Origin: Roseibium alexandrii DFL-11
GTDB taxonomy: Bacteria; Pseudomonadota; Alphaproteobacteria; Rhizobiales; Stappiaceae
Assembly: GCF_000158095.2 (NCBI RefSeq)
Contig: NZ_CM011002.1
Coordinates: 186,001-250,000 of the forward strand
DNA length: 64,000 nucleotides
Direction of reading: 5' to 3'
Shown here piece after piece: positions 16,282 through 26,000 of this stretch (positions are counted from its first letter, which is position 1; each line of letters opens with the position of its first letter). Under the pieces are notes generated by a model. It saw only the letters and a program-made list of their open reading frames with translations, searched no databases and was not told the DNA's origin. Made by a program: the position numbers and the translations under genes.

Positions 16282-17031
16282 TTAGAACGGCAAGAGGATA
16301 TCCAGGACCTGGTTGCCGTACCGCGGCTGCTGAACATCGGTGATTTGGCCGCGTCCGCCGTAACCGATGCGGGCTTCCGCAATCTGCTGGCTGGCAATCG
16401 TGTTGTTTGAGGTGATGTCTTCCGGACGGACAATACCGGCTACAATCAACTCTCTGACTTCGAAGTTCACCCGGATTTCCTGGCGGCCCTCAATGACCAG
16501 GTTGCCGTTGGGCAGAACCTGGGTCACGACAGCAGCAACAGTTGTTCTAAGTTCTTCCTCGCGGTCTACTTCACCAGCTCCGGCGAAAGTCGAGCTGCTG
16601 TTTACGTTACCGAGGTCACTTGCAGAAGTGCCGGCCGGCAGGAAGATAGTGTCGATGGCGGTTCCAAGCGCACCGCCAACACCTGCGCCGTTGGTTTCGG
16701 TTCGGCTTCTGGCTGTATCGTTTTCGATCTCGGCTTTTTCATCGATGGAGACCACTACGGTCAAGATGTCGCCGACCTGGCTTGCGCGCTGATCCTTGAA
16801 GAAGGCTCGGCTGCCTGATTGCCAGAGGGAATTCGGATTGTAGTGCGCCTGAACCGGGTCCGGCATCGGCATTTGAACCGGTCTGTATCCCGGTGTTGTT
16901 GTCGGGTCCTGAATGGCGTTCAGAGCGGGTTGCTGGCCGACATTCGCCAGCCGGTCAGCCGAGCCGCATCCTGCAGCAAGCGCTGCGAGGGCGATGCTGC
17001 CCAACAAGGATATGTTGCGAGAGATAGACAT
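16282..17031 (-). CDS. flgH: Flagellar L-ring lipoprotein FlgH
   Basis: 249 aa. A lipoprotein signal peptide ends in LAALAAGC, with Cys22 as the lipidated residue. NPNSLWQSGSRAFFKDQRASQVGDILTVVVSIDEKAEIEN is the FlgH core, followed by GNLVIEGRQEIRVNFEVRELIVAGIVRPEDI, and the C-terminus YGGRGQITDVQQPRYGNQVLDILLPF is highly conserved. FlgH forms the outer-membrane ring. Its start shares one base with the flgA stop (TAATG), so translation is coupled. It is last in the operon. Confidence 0.97.
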   Translation of the reverse strand: MSISRNISLLGSIALAALAAGCGSADRLANVGQQPALNAIQDPTTTPGYRPVQMPMPDPVQAHYNPNSLWQSGSRAFFKDQRASQVGDILTVVVSIDEKAEIENDTARSRTETNGAGVGGALGTAIDTIFLPAGTSASDLGNVNSSSTFAGAGEVDREEELRTTVAAVVTQVLPNGNLVIEGRQEIRVNFEVRELIVAGIVRPEDITSNNTIASQQIAEARIGYGGRGQITDVQQPRYGNQVLDILLPF

Positions 17032-18011
17032 TAATTGGCCTCTTTGTTCAGGCTTGCAACAATTGCATGAGCGGCATGAACAGCTACTTGGCCGCGGGAA
17101 GTCACGGTTGCCGGTACGACACGCCGGGACTGGAGATTCATGACATCAATGACGTCGCCTTTGGCGCCGTTAGTGAGGGCTTTCGCCCGGGAGGTGAGAT
17201 TCATGGCACCGACATTGTAGGTGACAGTGACTTTGTCGCCGCGTTCGACCAGAACCGGATATTCGAAATCCTTGTGCGACAATGGTTGGCTCGGGCGCAG
17301 GTTCACACGGGCAGCCTTGCCGACAATGTTGGTGCCGTCCTCTAGCGCGGCGGTGTTGACCTTCAAACGCGGGAGCCGGATCGTAGTGAGGTCTCCGTCC
17401 TGGACAATGTCGCCCCGCTTCAGCGGCTGGCCGAGTACAAGAACGTCAATCATTTCAACCGCAGTGCCGGTGACGGTCAAAGGGCGTGTGCCGTGTTCGA
17501 CTGCGATGGTTGCGAACACCGTGAAATGACCGTTGTTCCGGCTCCAGTTGATCCTGTCGATACGAACCGGATCCGCCGCCTTTGGGTCGGCCAGGATCTG
17601 GTCAGGGGCCTGCAGAAGAGTGATTTCGAGCCCTTCAGGATCAATACCCGCCTCAAGCTTTGCCAGGTCGTTACGAATAAGGTTTTCCAGCTGGTGTCGG
17701 TTCAGCCGTGTCGCGCCGCGGTGAACGACGACAGTGCGCAGGCCGTCCGTACCTGCTGTGACGAGGCCAGCATCCCGGGCACGTTGCGCAACCGTGGTTG
17801 CCGGGACATTGCCGGAGGTGCCCATGTCAGGGGACCGGAACAGTGGTACTTGTGCCACATCTCCGGCGTTGGAGTAGAAATCCCCAACTGTCACAATGTC
17901 CGACAAGGTCATGACCTGGGACCGTAGAACCGGATGCTCGTTGGCCGCTGCACTGAAGCTTGTCAGCGCAGCCAATGCCAGGCTAAGAGCGGCTATCATT
18001 AAGGTCTTCAT
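17031..18011 (-). CDS. flgA: P-ring assembly chaperone FlgA
   Basis: 326 aa with a signal peptide (MKTLMIAALSLALAALTSFS, cut near AAA-NE). The C-terminal third contains the SAF-like region (VLGQPLKRGDIVQDGDLTTIRLPR, VGKAARVNLRPSQPL, VERGDKVTVTYNVGAMNLTSRAKAL), which is the FlgA chaperone domain for FlgI. The N-terminal part is longer than in enteric FlgA (219 aa), as is common in alphaproteobacteria. It lies between flgG and flgH in the order flgF-flgG-flgA-flgH typical of the class. Confidence 0.95.
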   Translation of the reverse strand: MKTLMIAALSLALAALTSFSAAANEHPVLRSQVMTLSDIVTVGDFYSNAGDVAQVPLFRSPDMGTSGNVPATTVAQRARDAGLVTAGTDGLRTVVVHRGATRLNRHQLENLIRNDLAKLEAGIDPEGLEITLLQAPDQILADPKAADPVRIDRINWSRNNGHFTVFATIAVEHGTRPLTVTGTAVEMIDVLVLGQPLKRGDIVQDGDLTTIRLPRLKVNTAALEDGTNIVGKAARVNLRPSQPLSHKDFEYPVLVERGDKVTVTYNVGAMNLTSRAKALTNGAKGDVIDVMNLQSRRVVPATVTSRGQVAVHAAHAIVASLNKEAN

Positions 18012-18029
18012 CGACTTAAGCCTTTCTCG

Positions 18030-18812
18030 TTAGCGGATCTGAGTGGTGGTCGAGTACATCTGGTCGGCCGCCTGGATGACTTTCGAATTCATCTCATAAG
18101 CGCGCTGGGCCGAGATCAGATCGGCGATTTCGGTCACCGCATCCACATTGGCCATTTCCAGAAAAAACTGCTGAGTGCTTCCGTAGCCGTCTTCATTCGG
18201 GTTGCCGGTCTGAGGGGCACCGCTGGCATCTGTTTCGAGAAACAGGTTGTCACCGATCGCTTCAAGGCCGGCTTTGTTGACGAACCGGGCAAGCTGTATC
18301 TGACCGAGATCAACTGTGGCGCCAGCTTCGTCAACGCCCTGGACTTTCCCGGAAGGAGCGATTGTCAAATCGCGCGTGTTTTCTGGAATAGTGATGTTTG
18401 GATCTAATTGGTAGCCATCAATTGTCACCAGCTGACCGTTTTGATCCCGCTCAAAAGACCCATCGCGTGAATACCCGGTTGCGCCGCCTGGAAGCTGGAT
18501 CTGGAAGAAGCCCTCACCGCGGATTGCGATGTCCAATTCCTTACCGGTGTTCTCCATTGATCCTTGAGACATAACACGGCCAGTTGATGCCAGTTTCACG
18601 CCGGTTCCGATTTGAATGCCGGTCGGAACGATCGTTCCGTCATCGGAGGTCTCCGTGCCCATGCGGCGCAGGTTTTGGTACAGAAGGTCCTGAAAATCGG
18701 CCCGCTGTTTTTTGTAACCGGTGGTCCGCATGTTGGCGACGTTGTTCGAAATGACTTCGACGTTGTATTCCTGCGCCTTCATACCGGTCGCGGCGGTGTA
18801 GAGAGCTCTCAT
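18030..18812 (-). CDS. flgG: Flagellar distal rod protein FlgG
   Basis: 260 aa, the standard length. N-terminal MRALYTAATGMKAQEYNVEVISNNVANMRTTGYKK is the rod/hook D0 motif with the ANxxTxGYK pattern; GEGFFQIQLPGGATGYSRDGSF is the FlgG core; the C-terminus EMNSKVIQAADQMYSTTTQIR completes the D0 coil. It follows flgF after 21 bases and precedes flgA by 18. Confidence 0.97.
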   Translation of the reverse strand: MRALYTAATGMKAQEYNVEVISNNVANMRTTGYKKQRADFQDLLYQNLRRMGTETSDDGTIVPTGIQIGTGVKLASTGRVMSQGSMENTGKELDIAIRGEGFFQIQLPGGATGYSRDGSFERDQNGQLVTIDGYQLDPNITIPENTRDLTIAPSGKVQGVDEAGATVDLGQIQLARFVNKAGLEAIGDNLFLETDASGAPQTGNPNEDGYGSTQQFFLEMANVDAVTEIADLISAQRAYEMNSKVIQAADQMYSTTTQIR

Positions 18813-18833
18813 GTTGCGTTCTCCTTAAGGCGC

Positions 18834-19574
18834 TTAGGCTTCAAGTTTTCCAAGGACCTGGATCGCCTGTTGGCGAAGATCATTCACGTCCTTGAGCATT
18901 TTTGTGATGGATTCATAGGCTCGGGTGACTTCGATCAACTGTGTCACCTGATACACACCCTCGACATTGGAGCGTTCGAGGGCCCCCTGCACGACATTGA
19001 AGCGCTGCGGAATGCCCGGGTTTTCGCCCCTGTAGAGGTTGTCACCTTGTTTTTCGAGTTCCTGCGGATCTTCAAAAGACGCTACGCGGATGACACCGCG
19101 AATTCCAAGTTCGGTTGAAATCGTGCCGTCCTTGGCGATCTCAACGGAACCGTCTTCGGCCGAGAAGGTAATCGGCCCACCAGTTGTCATAACCGGGCGT
19201 CCATCTGATGTGACCAGTTGACCGTTCTGGTCGATCACGAACGCGCCGTCGCGTGTGTAGGCTTCGGTGCCGTCACCCATCTGGACGACGAAAAAGCCTT
19301 CGCCTTCGATCGCCAAGTCCAGATCGTTCCCGGTCATCTTGAATGCGCCGGTGTCGAAGTCCGTAATGGACTGGTAATCCAGAACATAGGACAGCGTTTC
19401 GTCAGGTGTCTGGAATTCGGTCGCTTCGGCAACCGGCATCAAATACTCTTCAAAGAGCAGCCGCTGCGACTTAAAGCCTGTCGTGTTGATGTTCGCCATG
19501 TTGTTGGCGACAACGTCCAGCTGATTCCGTAAAGCGGACTGCCGGGACAGGCCAATTAAATGTACGTTCTCCAT
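18834..19574 (-). CDS. flgF: Flagellar proximal rod protein FlgF
   Basis: 246 aa. MENVHLIGLSRQSALRNQLDVVANNMANINTTGFK is the D0 start of a proximal rod protein; EGFFVVQMGDGTEAYTRDGAF and a C-terminal helix with VTRAYESITKMLKDVNDLRQQAI follow. It is first in flgF-flgG-flgA-flgH and divergent from fliL. A TTAAGGTTAA element lies at 19634-19643, about 60 bases upstream, in the probable promoter region. Confidence 0.95.
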   Translation of the reverse strand: MENVHLIGLSRQSALRNQLDVVANNMANINTTGFKSQRLLFEEYLMPVAEATEFQTPDETLSYVLDYQSITDFDTGAFKMTGNDLDLAIEGEGFFVVQMGDGTEAYTRDGAFVIDQNGQLVTSDGRPVMTTGGPITFSAEDGSVEIAKDGTISTELGIRGVIRVASFEDPQELEKQGDNLYRGENPGIPQRFNVVQGALERSNVEGVYQVTQLIEVTRAYESITKMLKDVNDLRQQAIQVLGKLEA

Positions 19575-19779
19575 AATGAACGGTTCCTTTGCTCCCCGAT
19601 GAGCGCTTCAGCCTCCCCAGACGTCGGCGCCCGTTAAGGTTAATGCAGGAGCCGTGCCAGTTTTTAAATCCTTGGGAAAACTGGGCAAAACCCGAGAGTG
19701 GGTGGTGCGTCCGGCAATAGATTCCGGCAGAAGTTAACCACTTGGCAATTTTTGCCCGGTGACTCGCTAAAGTGGATTG

Positions 19780-19794
19780 GTAACCATTCGTTAA
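19780..19794. promoter_or_regulatory. Probable CtrA site upstream of fliL
   Basis: GTAA-CCATTCG-TTAA(CC) differs from TTAA-N7-TTAA by one base. It lies 63 bases before the fliL start, about the same distance as the exact site in front of flgB, and shares the inner sequence CCA-TCG with it. Confidence 0.5.
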
Positions 19795-19856
19795 CCTTTA
19801 ACACTTTAGTAATTTTTAGAGCGCGCGCGAGCGCTCACGCATGTGCGGAGGGCAGC

Positions 19857-20366
19857 ATGACCGACGAGAATGCCGCAGCCGAAGAAGATGGTGAGGAAGA
19901 TGCTGCCGGTGGCGGTGGTAAGAAGAAACTCATTCTCTTTGGGGCGATTGGGCTTGTGGTTCTGCTCGCCGTTGGAGGCGGGGCTTACTACTTCTTGTTT
20001 ATGGGCGACAGCATGCCGGCGCCCGCGCCAGGTGAAGATGCGCCGCCGCAGGAAGCGCAAAGACCGGTAGTGTTTTATGACCTTCCGGAGATGACTGTGA
20101 ATTTGGCGACCGAGGGCCGCACGACCTATCTGAAGGTCCGCATCGCCCTGGAGGTCGAAAACCGCGCAATGATCGATCAGATCCAGCCGTATCTGCCGCG
20201 CATCCTCGATGCGTTTCAGATCTATTTGCGCGAGCTTCGTCCCGCAGATCTGGAAGGATCTGCAGGCCTGTTCCGCTTGAAGGAAGAATTGCTCAGGCGG
20301 ATCAACTTGTCGGTCTATCCGGCAAAAGTGGAAGGGGTACTGTTCAAGGAAATCCTTGTTCAGTGA
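19857..20366 (+). CDS. fliL: Flagellar basal body-associated protein FliL
   Basis: 169 aa. The ATG at 19857 follows GGAGG by 5 bases; the frame is open to 19698 but the extra residues are not FliL-like. After an acidic N-terminus (DENAAAEEDGEEDAA) and KKK, one membrane helix (LILFGAIGLVVLLAVGGGAYYFLF) anchors a periplasmic domain with VFYDLPEMTVNLAT and the conserved YLKVRIALEVEN. FliL rings the stator units at the motor. It begins the fliL-fliM-DUF6468-motE unit. Confidence 0.95.
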   Translation: MTDENAAAEEDGEEDAAGGGGKKKLILFGAIGLVVLLAVGGGAYYFLFMGDSMPAPAPGEDAPPQEAQRPVVFYDLPEMTVNLATEGRTTYLKVRIALEVENRAMIDQIQPYLPRILDAFQIYLRELRPADLEGSAGLFRLKEELLRRINLSVYPAKVEGVLFKEILVQ

Positions 20367-20374
20367 TGGTGTGA

Positions 20375-21613
20375 ATGGCAAACGCCGACGACGATGACGA
20401 TCTGTCCGAAGAGGACATGGCTGATGCGTGGGGGGCTGCTCTTGCCGAGCAGGGTGCCGGCGCGGATGACGATGAAGACCTGGCCGCGGCTTGGGGGGCT
20501 GCTCTAGAGGAGCAGGGCGCCGGAAGTTCGGATGACATGGCAGCACAGTGGGCGGCCATGATTGACGACAGTGAGCCAGATCTGGAAAACGCCACCCGTG
20601 GTGCGGATCGCGTTCTCAATCAGGAAGAGATCGACAACCTTCTCGGGTTTAACATCGAGGATACGATTGCTGGTGATCAGAGCGGTATTCGCGCGCTGAT
20701 CAACTCGGCCATGGTTTCCTATGAGCGGTTACCGATGCTCGAAATTGTGTTCGACCGCCTTGTGCGTTTGACCACAACCTCCTTGCGCAACTTTACATCC
20801 GATAACGTCGAGGTGTCTCTGGATTCCATCAGTTCCGTGCGATTTGGAGACTATCTGAATTCCATTCCGCTGCCTGCGATTCTGGGCGTCTTTAAGGTTG
20901 AGGAGTGGGATGGGTTTGGCCTAATCACCGTTGAATCGAGTCTTATTTACTCGATCATCGATGTTCTGCTAGGCGGCGGCCGGGGTACCACAGCTGCACG
21001 GGTCGAAGGCCGTCCTTACACCACGATTGAAACGAACCTTGTCCAGCAGATGGTGCAACTGATCCTTCAGGATGCTGAGCAAGCGTTTGCACCTCTGTCA
21101 CCGGTCCACTTCAATCTGGAGCGTCTGGAAACCAATCCCCGGTTTGCTGCGATTTCGCGCCCGGCGAACGCCGCCATCCTTGTCGAACTGCGTATCGACA
21201 TGGAAGACCGTGGCGGCACCGTTGAAATCATGATGCCCTATGCGACATTGGAGCCGATCCGCGATCTGCTGCTCCAGATGTTCATGGGTGAAAAATTTGG
21301 CCGCGATCCGATCTGGGAAGGCCATTTGGCGACGGAGATACATGCAGCGGAAATCGAGGTCGATGCGGTTCTTTATGAAACCTATTTGCCGCTCGGCCGG
21401 GTGCTCAGTCTGGATGTTGGGCAGACACTGGTCTTCGATGTCGCGCCGACGGATCCAGTGCTCGTTAAGTGTGGAAACATCCCTCTAACGGAGGGAACAC
21501 TTGGCAAAACGGAAGATTCCATTGCCATCCGTGTCGCAAAGAATTTGCGTAAACCGAAAATGACTCTGGCAGCCTTTGAGCGCGCCATGCAGAGCGAAAT
21601 GGAGCAACCATGA
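20375..21613 (+). CDS. fliM: Flagellar motor switch protein FliM with N-terminal Trp repeats
   Basis: 412 aa, longer than E. coli FliM (334). The CheY-binding motif LNQEEIDNLLG is at about 80-90 rather than at the N-terminus. The middle domain (IRALINSAMVSYERLPMLEIVFDRLVR) and C-terminal SpoA domain (EIEVDAVLYETYLPLGRVLSLDVGQTL) are normal. Residues 14-65 hold three copies of an acidic-then-Trp unit: DMADAWGAALAEQGAG, DLAAAWGAALEEQGAG and DMAAQWAAMIDD. This is an acidic extension whose role is unknown. It sits 8 bases after fliL and overlaps the next gene by 4 bases. Confidence 0.96.
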   Translation: MANADDDDDLSEEDMADAWGAALAEQGAGADDDEDLAAAWGAALEEQGAGSSDDMAAQWAAMIDDSEPDLENATRGADRVLNQEEIDNLLGFNIEDTIAGDQSGIRALINSAMVSYERLPMLEIVFDRLVRLTTTSLRNFTSDNVEVSLDSISSVRFGDYLNSIPLPAILGVFKVEEWDGFGLITVESSLIYSIIDVLLGGGRGTTAARVEGRPYTTIETNLVQQMVQLILQDAEQAFAPLSPVHFNLERLETNPRFAAISRPANAAILVELRIDMEDRGGTVEIMMPYATLEPIRDLLLQMFMGEKFGRDPIWEGHLATEIHAAEIEVDAVLYETYLPLGRVLSLDVGQTLVFDVAPTDPVLVKCGNIPLTEGTLGKTEDSIAIRVAKNLRKPKMTLAAFERAMQSEMEQP

Positions 21614-22179
21614 CATCCATGCCAATCGGATTGATTATTGAGGCTCTGGTCGCAGTTCTGCTGGTTATCACAATCGCCTATTGCTGGATTTTAAACCGCC
21701 GTTTGCAGCGTTTGAGAGCCGATGAGCAGACCCTGCGTGCCACCATTTCCGAATTGATGACAGCGACAGAGATTGCCGAGCGAGCCATCCTTGGACTGAA
21801 GACCACCGCGGCGGAGGCAGACAAGTCGCTTGGCAACCGTCTTAAGGAATCGGAAACCATGTCGAACACCTTGGCTGACCAGATCCGCGAAGGTGATAAA
21901 GTGTTTACGCGGATATCTCAGATTGCAGGGGCGGCGAAGTCATCGGCTCCGCAAAGAGAACCGGTTCCGGCAGCGGATCCGTACCCGGTGCAGCCGCAAT
22001 ATACTCCGGCGCCGCAACCCGCGGGGCACGGAGCTTTTGAGCCGGTGGTTCCACAGAGTGCGCCGGCTGTCGAGCAAGAGCGCAGACGCCCCAGCAGAGC
22101 GTCGGATATCCGCAGTGCGGCTGAGGAGGCGACTGCGCGGCTGGAGCAGTTTCGTAACAAGCGTAAGGGCGCTGCATGA
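21610..22179 (+). CDS. DUF6468-like single-pass membrane protein of the flagellar operon
   Basis: 189 aa. One N-terminal membrane helix (IGLIIEALVAVLLVITIAYCWIL) is followed by NRRLQRLRADEQTLRATISELMTATEIAERAI, a coiled-coil stretch to about residue 100, then a Pro/Gln-rich linker and a basic C-terminal helix (SAAEEATARLEQFRNKRKG). This layout matches a family found only in alphaproteobacterial flagellar operons (DUF6468, recalled, not searched). Function unknown; the ATGA overlap with fliM and the overlap with motE suggest an accessory role at the motor. Confidence 0.7.
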   Translation: MTSMPIGLIIEALVAVLLVITIAYCWILNRRLQRLRADEQTLRATISELMTATEIAERAILGLKTTAAEADKSLGNRLKESETMSNTLADQIREGDKVFTRISQIAGAAKSSAPQREPVPAADPYPVQPQYTPAPQPAGHGAFEPVVPQSAPAVEQERRRPSRASDIRSAAEEATARLEQFRNKRKGAA

Positions 22180-22901
22180 ACTTGAGATTGTTGCCATTGT
22201 TGGGTGTCGCCGCGAGCGCGCTGTTCGGGCTGAAGCTTTTGGGACTTGTTGTGGGTCCTGAAACCGGCAGCCTGCCAATCAATGGCGCGATCGCACAAGA
22301 ATCCACTGAGGCTGCAGCGGATGGCGGTGAAACGCCGCCAGCCCCGGCTGATGGGGTGGCGCAAGCTCCCGGTACCGTGCCTCCGCCGGCCCAGCCAGTT
22401 CTTCCGGATAGCCTGGAAATAGGCGGATCTGCGGCTGAGCGCGCGGTTTTGGAAAGCCTTGGGAAACGCCGGGAAAACCTGCAGAAGCAGGAAGGTCAAT
22501 TAGACCTTCGGGAGCGGCTTCTTCAGGCGACCGAAGAACGGATTGAGCAGAGGGTTGAAGAACTCAAGCAGCTCGAGGCACGCATCGGTGCGGCCGTTGA
22601 GGAAAAAAAGCAGCAGGAAGAGAACGAGATTGCTGGCCTTGTGACCATGTATGAGAACATGAAGCCGAAGGATGCGGCTCGTATTTTCGACCGTCTCAGC
22701 CTGCCGATCCTTTTGAAGGTCGTGCGCCAAATGAAACCGCGGAAAATGGCGGATATTTTGGCACGCATGTCACCTGATGCCGCGGAACAGCTGACGGTTG
22801 CGATTGCTAGCCAATCGTCGACCCCGCCACAGCCCGAAGCGCAGCCTGTGCAGGCGCAGGCGCCCACCGGAGGAATCCTACCCAAGATTCCGTCGAATTG
22901 A
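22176..22901 (+). CDS. motE: MotE-like periplasmic chaperone
   Basis: 241 aa. An N-terminal signal or anchor (LLPLLGVAASALFGLKLLGLV) precedes a Pro/Ala linker, a coiled coil at about 85-150 (ERAVLESLGKRRENLQKQEG through LEARIGAAVEEKKQQEE), and an MgtE-N-like helical domain (GLVTMYENMKPKDAARIFDRL, QMKPRKMADILARMSPDAAEQL). This is the MotE family; in Sinorhizobium MotE is a chaperone for the periplasmic motility protein MotC. It overlaps the preceding gene by 4 bases. The very large exported protein that follows may be its partner. Confidence 0.82.
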   Translation: MNLRLLPLLGVAASALFGLKLLGLVVGPETGSLPINGAIAQESTEAAADGGETPPAPADGVAQAPGTVPPPAQPVLPDSLEIGGSAAERAVLESLGKRRENLQKQEGQLDLRERLLQATEERIEQRVEELKQLEARIGAAVEEKKQQEENEIAGLVTMYENMKPKDAARIFDRLSLPILLKVVRQMKPRKMADILARMSPDAAEQLTVAIASQSSTPPQPEAQPVQAQAPTGGILPKIPSN

Positions 22902-23026
22902 GCAAAACAGCCTGATCTCTGTAAGCGACGTAAGGGCGCGTTAACAAGACATAATTAAACTGCAGTGTTGGTGGCAAACGAGGTCAAAACAACTTGCCAA
23001 GGCGGATCCAGACATCGCTGGCTTAC

Positions 23027-26000
23027 ATGAAATTCGCAGAATTCAGCGAATGGAGAGCCTTTGTGTGTCTTCAGGTTGCCATGATGCTTGTCGCAGCGGC
23101 CGTTTCGCTCATTCACCCAGCGTCCATTGCACTTGCAGACACGCTGGAACCGGTCGAACTGGAGGTTTCTCAGGAGCAGGGCTTCGGTCGTATTGTTTTG
23201 ACCTTCAAGGACCGGACGCTTTTACCAACATATGATGCGGTCATTACCGGCGGCGTCCTCAGAATTTCGTTTCAAGAGCCAATCGACGTTAATGTCGATG
23301 ATGTTCCCTTGGATCTGAGCGATTACGTGACCATCGCCCGGCGTGATCCCGACGGGGCGGCGATCCGCTTCGCTCTGAAAACACAGTATCAGATCAACAC
23401 ACTTGAGGCCGGTGAGAAACTCTTCATCGATATTCTGCCGATGACCTGGAATGGTCTGCCGCCGGGACTGCCGGACGATGTTGTCCGGGACTTGGCAAAA
23501 CGCGCTGAAGAAGCGATGCGGAAGGTGAGGGCGCTTGAGCAAGCCCGCTTGAAGGCGCAAGAAGGCCCTCAAGTCACTTTACGTGTTGGCGAGCATCCGA
23601 CCTTCACGCGGCTGGTGTTTGATTGGTCCATAAAGTTCGATACCGCGTTCGTCCGTGAAAACGACATTATCAAACTGACGTTCAACCACCCGGCTCAGCT
23701 GGACATCTCGCATTTGCGTACTCATCTGCCGCCGGGCGTTATCGATGCGACGTCCTTCCTGGACAAAGGCAAGCTGAAGTTCTTGATGCGCGTTGAACCG
23801 TCCGTCGATATCCGGGCGTTCCGGGAAGAGCAGACCTATGTGATCGATGTGACGCCGGAGAATATGGTGCCGAATGATCCGGCGAATGCGTTGATCAATC
23901 AGGAACTGTCAGTTGCAGACAATGAAAACCGCTCCCAGATGATCACGGCTCCAGGCCTTCGGGATACCCGGGAAGTGAGTAATCCCCGCGGTTTGCCACC
24001 GGCAGAAGTGTCTTCTTCCAGAGGCGGGCAGCTCAAGGAGTCCCGCGCAGATGAATCTCCTGGTTTTACAGCTGTCCCACTTGGAGGGTCTGTATCTGGG
24101 GCCTCTGACAATGGCCGCCAGGCCGCTCCAACGAATGATTCCGCCCAAGCGCCGCCGCTAGAAGAAATTACGCTCGCCCAGGCACAACCGCCAACAAACG
24201 GTGCCGGTGAGCTGCCGCGGCAGAAACCGCCCGGGACATCCGAAGTTCCCAATGCAGAAAACAGAGCCAACAACAGGACCGGGCAAGGCCCGGTTCAAGT
24301 CGTTTCTGAAGACGAAGCTTCTGCTGCAACCGATCTGCCGCTTGAGAGTTTATCTGCAGACCCAGTGGTTCTGGCAGAGGCTGATGGGAACGAGGTGCCG
24401 GTGGTGGCGGATGGTAGTGAAATCACCGCTTCGATCCCGGATCTGACCGATGAACTCGGAAATTCTTATGCGACCGGGACATCAGACGTGAACGTGCCGC
24501 GGCCGATCCAGTTGGCACAGGCGAGCCAGCGTGCGATGCCGCTGGGGGATGTTCCGCCACTTGAAGAAGATATTTCAAGGCCTGCGCCTATGCTGGACTT
24601 GTCGACTCAGCAGCCTGGAGAGCCGCTTCCGGGCGAATCGCAAGCAGGAAACGCCATTCCAACATTGCAGCCTACCGAAGCACTCGATGATGGTAACCGG
24701 TCCGCAGTGCCCAACAGTGCAGTGCAGATCCGCCAGAACAACACTCTTGGGGGAAGCGATGTTCCTGCCGGGATAGAGCTGCCGCAAACCGAGGTCCAGG
24801 CACCGGAGACTTGGCGCGCCACCGGTGGCCGTGATGCCGGGGCACCGCGCGTGTCACCGGAGCGTCCACCCGAAAACTTTGGAGCGGAAGCCAGGAATTT
24901 TGTGTCCGCAGAAGCGCGCCGGATCGGCAACACGGTCAGGGTCGTATTCCCGTTCTCGGAGCCCGTATCGAGCGCTGTTTTCCGCCGGAATGACAGCATC
25001 TGGCTCGTGTTTGATACGGACGCAACGATCGATACGCGCGGCATGGTCTCCGCCCTTGCCGAAACTGCGGAAACCATTGATGTCGAACAGTACGGAGACT
25101 ATCAGATCCTGCGTTTGGACATGAACGACCCGGTCCTCGCGACGGTAGGCGCTGATGGCAATGCCTGGTCCCTCGTCATTGGGGACTTGATTTTGGAGCC
25201 GTCCATTCCCCTGAAGATGGAGCGGACAGTCCGCGGTGATGGTGGGTCGGTCCTGCGGGTTCTCTATCAGGATCCTCAACATATTCGCAGCATCACCGAC
25301 CCTTTTGTTGGCGATACAATCTCCCTTGTGACCGGATTCGGACCTCCGCGCGGATTGCTGAAGCCGCAGAAGTTCGTGGATCTGGAAGCCTTGAGTTCTG
25401 CACAAGGTATCGCGCTTGCGACTCGTTCCGACGGTGTGAAAATCAAAATCCTCGGTGATGATGTCATTATCGAAAAAGATGGTGGCTTGGCGCTTTCCAA
25501 CCGGCATTTGCGCCGTGGCACCGGCACGCTCAGCCGGATTGTCGAGCCGGACGAGGACGGCGGTGTAGAGTTCGTGTCTTTGAGCACTGCCGGGCCTGGC
25601 GCCTTCCGGTCGCGACTGAACGAACTACAATCAGATCTTGCGCAAACACCTGAAGGCAAACGCGCCAAACCCTTGATGGCGCTGGCCCGCTTTTACCTGG
25701 CTCACCAGTTCCCTCAGGAAGCGATGGGTTGGTTGAGCCTCGCTTTGGAAGAAAACCTTGCCCTTGCCGAGGACAGTTCGTTCAATCTGGTCAAAGGCGC
25801 GGCGCTTGCTATGGCGGACCGGCCGGAGGAAGCCTATGAACATCTTCACCGGCCTGATCTGAAGAACAGCCCGGATGCTGCTGTCTGGCAGACGATCGTC
25901 GATGTGAAGCTTGGCAATTGGACCCAGGCCCGAATTGCCATGCCGCGTGGCCGGGCCGTGGTTGGCAACTATCCGACCTCGATCCAGACGGAATTCAAGC

